34,272 bases of DNA. Origin: Litorivivens sp041619575. GTDB taxonomy: Bacteria > Pseudomonadota > Gammaproteobacteria > Pseudomonadales > Spongiibacteraceae. Shown piece by piece: positions 31,601 to 34,272 of the stretch. Position 1 is the first letter of the stretch. Every line of letters starts with the position of its first letter. The notes under the pieces are model-generated. The model searched no databases. It had not been told where the DNA came from and saw only the letters and a list, made by a program, of their open reading frames with translations. The stretch spans positions 1-34,272 of the forward strand of contig JBFKDP010000007.1 in the NCBI GenBank assembly GCA_041619575.1. Reading direction: 5' to 3'. Both the position numbers and the translations under genes were made by a program.

Positions 31601-34272
31601 CGCAAAGATGCCTTCTTGATTGCCAGCGGTAATGCTGTAGGTCAGGCTGGTGGTCGCGTCCTGATCCTGCCCGGTGACGGTACCCACACTGGTGCCAGCC
31701 GGTGCATTCTCGTCCACAGAAAACGAGTAGTCGGCGATCGTCGGGGCGAATTCATTGACGTCCGTAACGTTTATCGTGGCAGTAGATGTTGCTGATTGGC
31801 TGTTCTCGGTCGCGCGCACCACCAGTGCGAAGCTTTCAATGTTCTCCCTATCCACCGCACTCGGCGTCAGTACGCGGATCTCGCTGGTATTGGGATCAAC
31901 TTCAAAGGCGTTGCCGGTATTTCCGCTATCAATCGCGTAGGTGGTATCCCCCTGTGTCGCATCCTGGTCAGCCCACTGCAGGATACCAACCACTTGGCCG
32001 GCAGTCGGGTTTTCTGCAAGCGTGAAGGATTCATCCTGACCGGCCGGCGGAAACTCGTTCACGTCATTCAGATTTACAACAACAGTGGCGTCGTCTGTTT
32101 TCTCTCCGTCGGACGCACGTAGAACAAGCGTGAAGTCATCGCGTGCTTCCCGATCCAATTGCGCTTGATTTGCAACCGTGAGATTGCCGCTCGTGGCATT
32201 GAGCGCAAAGGCGTTGCCATCATTGCCCGACACAATGCTGTAGCTAAGCGTATCGGTGGCATCTGCATCTGAACCGGTGAACGTGCCAACCAGAGTGCCA
32301 TTCGGAGAATTCTCGTCGATATTTACGCTTTGATCGTCATATATCGGTGCGAACTCATTCACATCGTTAATATTGATCGTAACCGTAGAATTCGCGCTGC
32401 GTGCCCCGTCACTTACGACCACATCCAGGGTGTAGCTATCCCGGGTTTCGCGGTCGATCGGGTCCGGATCCGCAACGGTAATCTCGCCGCTGTCGCTACC
32501 AATCGCGAAGGCGCCACCGGTGTTGCCGCCAGCAATATTGAAAGTTAATTCAGCGGTCGCATCCTGGTCGCTGGCAGAGACACTACCGACAGGTGTTCCT
32601 TCCGCGCTGTTCTCATCAATGATAAAGGTTTCGTTGGAAGTAACCGGTGTGAATTCATTCACGTCCTCGATTTCGACGGTGATCTGAGCGCTGTCAGTTG
32701 TACCCCCCGCATCGCGTACCTGAACAGTGATCACGAACTGATCATTTACTTCACGGTTGAAGTCGAAGTTGTCCGCAATCGTGATATCACCAGTGTTGGC
32801 ATCGATGTTGAACAGCGTACGGTTACCTTGCAGCGGACCGCGGCTGCTGCCGGTATTGCCGCCGGTGATGCTGTAGGTCAACGAGGCCTCATCGGTGGCG
32901 TCTTTATCACCTGCCACCGGGCGACCAACCAACGTGCCGTTCGGGCTGTTTTCCGCTACGGAGAGTGTGGTCGGCTCAATGGTGGGGTCAAACTCGTTAA
33001 TATCATTGAGATACACCAACACCTGAGCGTCGTCACTGCGCTCCCCATCCGATACGGTGACGGTCAGACTGATGTACTCATAGGTCTCGCGATCAAGTTC
33101 CGAGCTATTGGCTACGCTGATCTGACCGGAAGCTGCGCCTATGGCAAACGCACCAGCGGGATTTCCGCCGGTGATGCTGTAGCTCAATGTTGCCGTTGCA
33201 TCCTGATCACTGCCGATAACCGTGCCGACATTGGAGCCGTTGCTGGCGTTTTCGTCGATGGTAAATGTCGTATCGTCTAGTACCGGATCGAACTCATTCT
33301 CGTCGGTGATATTAATGGTGGCGGTCGAGGTTGCGGATTGCCCTCCCTCGGTCGCGCGCACCACCAGTGCAAAGCTGGCGACGCTCTCGCGATCCACCGC
33401 GCTCGGCGTCAGTACCCGGATCTCACTGGTGTTCGGATCAACCTCAAACGCGTTGCCAGTGTTGCCGCTATCAATCGCGTAGGTGGTTGTGCCACTCGTC
33501 GCGTCCTGATCAGCCCACTGCAATGTGCCAACCACCTGCCCGGCAGTCGGGTTTTCCTCAATGGTGAACGTTTCATCCTGACCGGCCGGCGGGAATTCAT
33601 TTACATCATTAAGCGTGATCACGACAGTCGCATCGTCGCTCTTCTCGCCATCGCTGGCACGTAGTACAAGGGTGAAGCCTTCTCGGGTTTCCCGGTCAAG
33701 CGCACTGCTGTTCGCCACCGTCAGGCGCCCAGTGCTCGCGTTCAGCGCAAAGGCATTGCCATCATTGCCCGACACAATGCTGTAGTTTACGGTATCGGTG
33801 GCATCGGCATCAGTTGCCGTCAGAACACCTATTTCTGTGCCATTCGGCCGGTTTTCATCGATAGTGAAGGCGGCATCCTCATAAACCGGTGCATGCTCAT
33901 TCACGTCAGAAAGGTTGATTGTGACTGCAGAATTGGCGCTGCGCTTACCATCGCTCACAACCACTTCCAAACTGAAGCTCGCGCGGGTTTCTCGATCCAG
34001 CGGCGCCGGATCTGCCACGGTGATATCGCCAGTATCGTCACCAATAGCGAAAGCCCCGCCGATGTTCCCGCTAGCGATACTGAATGTCAGCTCGGCCGTA
34101 GCATCCTGGTCACTACCCGTGACCGTCCCTACCGCAGTGCCCTCGGGGCTGTTCTCGGCAACGGTAAAGGTGCGATTGGACGTCGTCGGGGTGAACTCGT
34201 TTACATCTTCAATCTCGATAGTCACTGGCGCAGAGCTCGTGGTACCCCCGGCATCGCGCACCTGCACGGTGA
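23000..34272 (-). CDS. Giant cadherin-repeat surface protein, more than 3755 aa, 5' end outside the window
   Basis: The frame is open from the window end to TAA at 23002-23000. From the N-terminal side it holds the end of one cadherin-like repeat and 28 complete repeats of about 100 residues, each with ENSPNGT, D-x-D-A, FAIDP-x-TG-I-V, LDRE, SDG and a closing D-V-N-E-F-x-P. These are the calcium-binding signatures of cadherin domains, rigid calcium-dependent stalks in bacterial adhesins. Twenty repeats form four five-repeat super-units. The last ~890 residues (from about 25660) are a different module shared with the 2146 aa giant, ending in Ig/PKD-like domains with C-DPDG. No RTX nonapeptides, cell-wall motif or barrel is seen. 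It is monocistronic in view, ending at the 22947-22972 palindrome. It is probably an exported adhesin or cell-contact protein. Confidence 0.9.
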   Translation of the reverse strand, partial: TVQVRDAGGTTSSAPVTIEIEDVNEFTPTTSNRTFTVAENSPEGTAVGTVTGSDQDATAELTFSIASGNIGGAFAIGDDTGDITVADPAPLDRETRASFSLEVVVSDGKRSANSAVTINLSDVNEHAPVYEDAAFTIDENRPNGTEIGVLTATDADATDTVNYSIVSGNDGNAFALNASTGRLTVANSSALDRETREGFTLVLRASDGEKSDDATVVITLNDVNEFPPAGQDETFTIEENPTAGQVVGTLQWADQDATSGTTTYAIDSGNTGNAFEVDPNTSEIRVLTPSAVDRESVASFALVVRATEGGQSATSTATINITDENEFDPVLDDTTFTIDENASNGSNVGTVIGSDQDATATLSYSITGGNPAGAFAIGAASGQISVANSSELDRETYEYISLTVTVSDGERSDDAQVLVYLNDINEFDPTIEPTTLSVAENSPNGTLVGRPVAGDKDATDEASLTYSITGGNTGSSRGPLQGNRTLFNIDANTGDITIADNFDFNREVNDQFVITVQVRDAGGTTDSAQITVEIEDVNEFTPVTSNETFIIDENSAEGTPVGSVSASDQDATAELTFNIAGGNTGGAFAIGSDSGEITVADPDPIDRETRDSYTLDVVVSDGARSANSTVTININDVNEFAPIYDDQSVNIDENSPNGTLVGTFTGSDADATDTLSYSIVSGNDGNAFALNATSGNLTVANQAQLDREARDDFTLVLRASDGEKTDDATVVVNLNDVNEFPPAGQDESFTLAENPTAGQVVGILQWADQDATQGDTTYAIDSGNTGNAFEVDPNTSEIRVLTPSAVDRENIESFALVVRATENSQSATSTATINVTDVNEFAPTIADYSFSVDENAPAGTSVGTVTGQDQDATTSLTYSITAGNQEGIFAIGETSGEITVADNSALDREVYESIALEVTVSDSSRSGTGQVVINLNDVNEFDPTIEATTLDVDENSPNGTLVGRPVAGDKDATDEATLTYSITAGNEGSSLGVLQGNRTLFNIDANTGDITIADNYDFDREATEQFVITVEVSDGEVTSDAPITIKLNDVNEFTPTTSDESFTIAENSGAGSPVGTVTGDDQDATAELSYLIASGNIDDAFEINEQSGAITVANPAPLDREVRESIELAIAVNDGDNTATSIVTVTLSDENEFPPVLDDATFVIDENTSNGSLVGVMEASDADAESTSSFQILAGNTDGALSINTTSGEITVANTAALDRETRDSLTLTVEVSDGDFTDDAQVVVNLNDVNEFTPSGANAAFTIEENRASGFFVGSLDWSDQDATDEVSYSITAGNVDNGFAIDPFSGDITVDNSAAIDSETNPAFTLTVSVSDGENAADATVDVTIRDINEFAPVIDDSSHTVQENAAIGTEVGTVTATDDDPDDVPRFYIIDGNIDNAFSVDPDSGLITVNNPAPLDRETHESIVLTMQANDGTRSDTAKVTIVLGDQNEFAPVIEDHELSVPENSPNGTSAGMVEASDPDAEGVITFAITAGNEGSSLGLLRGNRQVFAINANTGELTVNDGFDLDREQRERFTLTIEVDDGENTASATVTVNIEDVNEFTPATSDANFTINENAAPGSAVGTVTGTDNDATAELRYYISSGNIEEAFAIGELSGDITVNNRAPLDREMRDHIVITVDVSDGDNTVVSTVTVNIEDVNEFAPVVEDASFIIDENTPNATVVGAVEASDADATATLAYSIVGGNPNGAFAIDSASGVISVANSAELDRETYAQFDLQVEVTDGEKVTPAVAIVALNDVNEHTPSGDSPTFEIYENPEVGQVLGQLNWTDADAEAQLNYAITGGNVDGAFSIDPQTSVITVANPAPVDRESRDRFDLVIEVSDGQHTGTSSVTAIIRDVNEHNPVYDDASFSIDENSPAGTTVGVMTGTDADAEDVLIYQIMEGNAGGAFAIDPDSGEITVSNSEPLDREQVEAFSLVIQASDGDKVDTAVATIALNDVNEFAPIIEDHTMSVDENSPNGTSVGMTEAHDPDAEPTLTYAITGGNDGSSLGILQGYRQVFAINENTGEITVNDGTDLDREQRESFTLTIEVSDGTFTDTGAVTVMINDVNEYPPSAPDKAYTIPENEPNGTVLATIEATDTDPDAELTYMIAAGNTDSIFAVDEKTGVITVADNTGLDAESVSLIELLIAVSDGENTDDATYTITVDDVNEFTPRADDVAMTMDENPNPGHVITTINGVDQDRDAVIAYSIKTDSSSGGLAIDGDTGELTVADAARFDRERYDVINGVIRLHDGEKESFTSVAIDLQDVNEFDPVVTDAAMAIGEEASIGSFVGVIEASDDDAEAVLAYEILGGNEEGLFALDPGTGEITTAKALDAEATDLVTLDVRVSDGEKQSSGAIEITIRDFNEFAPVLQPHDDIHVQEHAPEGTLLGTLSATDGDASDVVTLSIIEGNSDGALALDANSGELTVADSSALDADTEQDRVIKVRASDGEKFGEGSYRIVLQNINDNSPTFPAQSAYVNENAETGTPVTTAKGEDKDVEHSLTYEILTGNEEGAFNIVPQTGYITVADGSKLDRESIESIPLTIEVSDGEYTGTGTLTVYLNDVNEYSPVLQPLSADIDENSPPGTVIGRLVASDDDADPQYSFAITSGNTEGAFKVDPDTGDLMVARSTPIDRERYERFDLMVAVTDQEEVAYTTAEIIINDLNEHTPQFENIVLRVLENSPAGTMVGTVSATDRDVADTVTYDVQGGDGAEVFSLDSQTGDVVVVDASKLDAEKNESLTIAVQAFDGENSVVRDFKVWIDDVNEYSLAAEDQSVSISEGARSGTRVTTVKPTDTDSNPRYRFRIIDGNVGDVFSINESTGEITVAQNKTLDYEQLRSYQLTIEVNDDGEVITPKVNITVTDVIEWSKVILTPTNETADTVWQGDNVAIQLVRRSGDQCQLTTDLDEAKSDPERYCAFRYTVMPEGLSDQGDLRIAGTPARIGENTLQWSIGRANRYGEVAWQAPDQFVLTVLDSSGPPLELSRTERLSDGRYVAKLDQPLGVIRNASELKIDVVVKSAEGRLIEEFRGLNPSAFKTLNIGNASLWQEQDIVITAAYAANPQYVTTLNLTTLTVSGYRTEGAIVLEREILDHEPTPVTLKFGEQFGREYSYNRNRLGDWKAFLATKVNDEYIPITEVIDVRSSSEIVYLAPETISEVAGKTIYGVFDFQSPVEGYEERVVSRGVRPRIFRGGPVQMHAQATRPEGAAPFIVDIRTSGGSLDRSAIGTIQWQRFEAGQWINIEGANRTALRDRAEAGNHRYRARITNRYTEIESYTNEVPVLVYDTPEIEVSGDEYTFIGVPATLKAKGLLNGEVLPDAVIEWRYMDEEGNEVVVPGDTLEYLSVNKETKRVTVRARPAEADPDNRYAWTARRVSITVAEPRQVRSSIRGPRIFEVGYDYQFDASLRYPWGNRSTDLVVVSEFVLPDGSRVAGTEFTWNPPQELMEQVGFGNYVTLEHHTWVEGYKEETLGVADKRIRIWKYEWPVFNIIERMRYPEAPTNMTVEVKPEDFTWYRRTYGEPITYDWTLPQGLEVLVERQNRVTVRAFEEGSYDINVVVRDSRGNTSEVTKTIYVAPTPPYTVTMQGNPTNRYARVPFDIATTLRVSGGHRENRITNIKYLLDGEVVHEGLDRYPRIPFTEAGVKELKAIVETELDVNTEHSIEIEGFANKPPVCEQDSYRSSYSVTVEARCQDPDGLIKSYEWVLDGQPLSITSRRISMKREDLNENGSTLELTVRDDGGAEVYLSEQYAP
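25661..28056 (-). repeat. Eight non-periodic cadherin repeats
   Basis: Eight ~100-codon repeats (starting YPPS, FTPR, FDPV, FAPV, NSPT, YSPV, HTPQ and YSLA) between the super-units and the C-terminal module. They do not show the five-repeat period and are the most diverged. Confidence 0.8.
28057..29586 (-). repeat. Cadherin super-unit 4 (five repeats, about 1530 bp)
   Basis: Its first repeat starts FTPATSD and its fifth holds GSSLGILQGYRQVF. It aligns with the next unit at an offset of 1530 bases. Limits are set at the F of D-V-N-E-F and are approximate. Confidence 0.75.
29587..31116 (-). repeat. Cadherin super-unit 3 (five repeats, about 1530 bp)
   Basis: First repeat FTPTTSD, fifth with GSSLGLLRGNRQVF. 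It is closest to super-unit 4, sharing the NGTS-GM-EA-DPDA form of the fifth repeat. Limits are approximate. Confidence 0.75.
31117..32655 (-). repeat. Cadherin super-unit 2 (five repeats, about 1539 bp)
   Basis: First repeat FTPVTSN, fifth with GSSLGVLQGNRTLF and GTLVGRPVAGDKDATDE. It shares long, nearly identical nucleotide stretches with super-unit 1. Limits are approximate. Confidence 0.8.
32656..34197 (-). repeat. Cadherin super-unit 1 (five repeats, about 1542 bp)
   Basis: First repeat FTPTTSN, fifth with GSSRGPLQGNRTLF and GTLVGRPVAGDKDATDE. The 25 codons beyond it (to the window end) match the end of a further fifth-type repeat, so the array continues outside. Limits are approximate. 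Confidence 0.8.

Noticed and set aside
25661..34272. CRISPR-like or minisatellite array
   Set aside because: The periods (~300 and ~1530 bp) are whole coding domains in one open frame, with no short repeat-spacer structure.
1..34272. tRNA, rRNA, riboswitch, transposase or integrase genes
   Set aside because: None recognised on either strand by eye.

Overview
The window looks like part of a mobile element (a large conjugative plasmid or an integrative element) of a gammaproteobacterium, possibly marine. The basis is indirect: bacterial Shine-Dalgarno sites, tightly packed operons, an accessory block with restriction, toxin-antitoxin and nuclease genes, a Tus-like protein, a CsrA paralogue, and two giant secreted proteins. 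The N-terminal region of one giant resembles, from memory, the Big proteins of IncHI-type plasmids. No conjugation, replication-initiation, tRNA, rRNA or CRISPR locus is visible, so the element type is inferred.

Left accessory block (1-6.9 kb): the start of an MmeI-like DNA methyltransferase/restriction gene that runs off the left edge (- strand), a mazEF pair with an operator-like region, a run of unrecognised genes framed by a diverged ~68-bp direct repeat (921-988 and 3846-3913), a transglutaminase-like protein, two overlapping small genes and a VRR-NUC nuclease. The repeat shows that the gene ending at 1657 carries a 1-base frameshift just after its apparent start.

Envelope operon 1 (15.6-7.2 kb, - strand): lipoprotein, a 40-44 aa single-helix membrane protein, a secreted 189 aa protein and a 2146 aa signal-peptide-bearing giant with Ig-like domains, followed by a good intrinsic terminator. 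A 159 aa unknown gene lies upstream.

Tus operon (16.6-19.15 kb, + strand): a Tus-like replication-terminus protein and four or five small genes, mostly overlapping and ending with a cold-shock-domain gene with a TTG start. TGTGCTA motifs in both orientations lie in the divergent region upstream, one of them inside the predicted tus promoter.

Regulatory/envelope operon 2 (22.9-20.4 kb, - strand): a membrane-anchored protein, a secreted Ca-binding-motif protein, a YbjQ-family protein, CsrA, an unknown protein and a small membrane protein. A separate lipoprotein gene follows (20152-19433).

Right third (23.0-34.3 kb, - strand): more than 3755 codons of a cadherin-repeat giant whose 5' end is outside the window. 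Twenty of its 28 complete repeats form four tandem copies of a five-repeat super-unit with a period of 1530-1542 bp. Its last ~890 residues are paralogous to the end of the 2146 aa giant. The pair of giants sharing one C-terminal module on different stalks, with the lipoprotein and small-membrane-protein genes around them, is the best candidate here for an undescribed cell-surface or cell-contact system.
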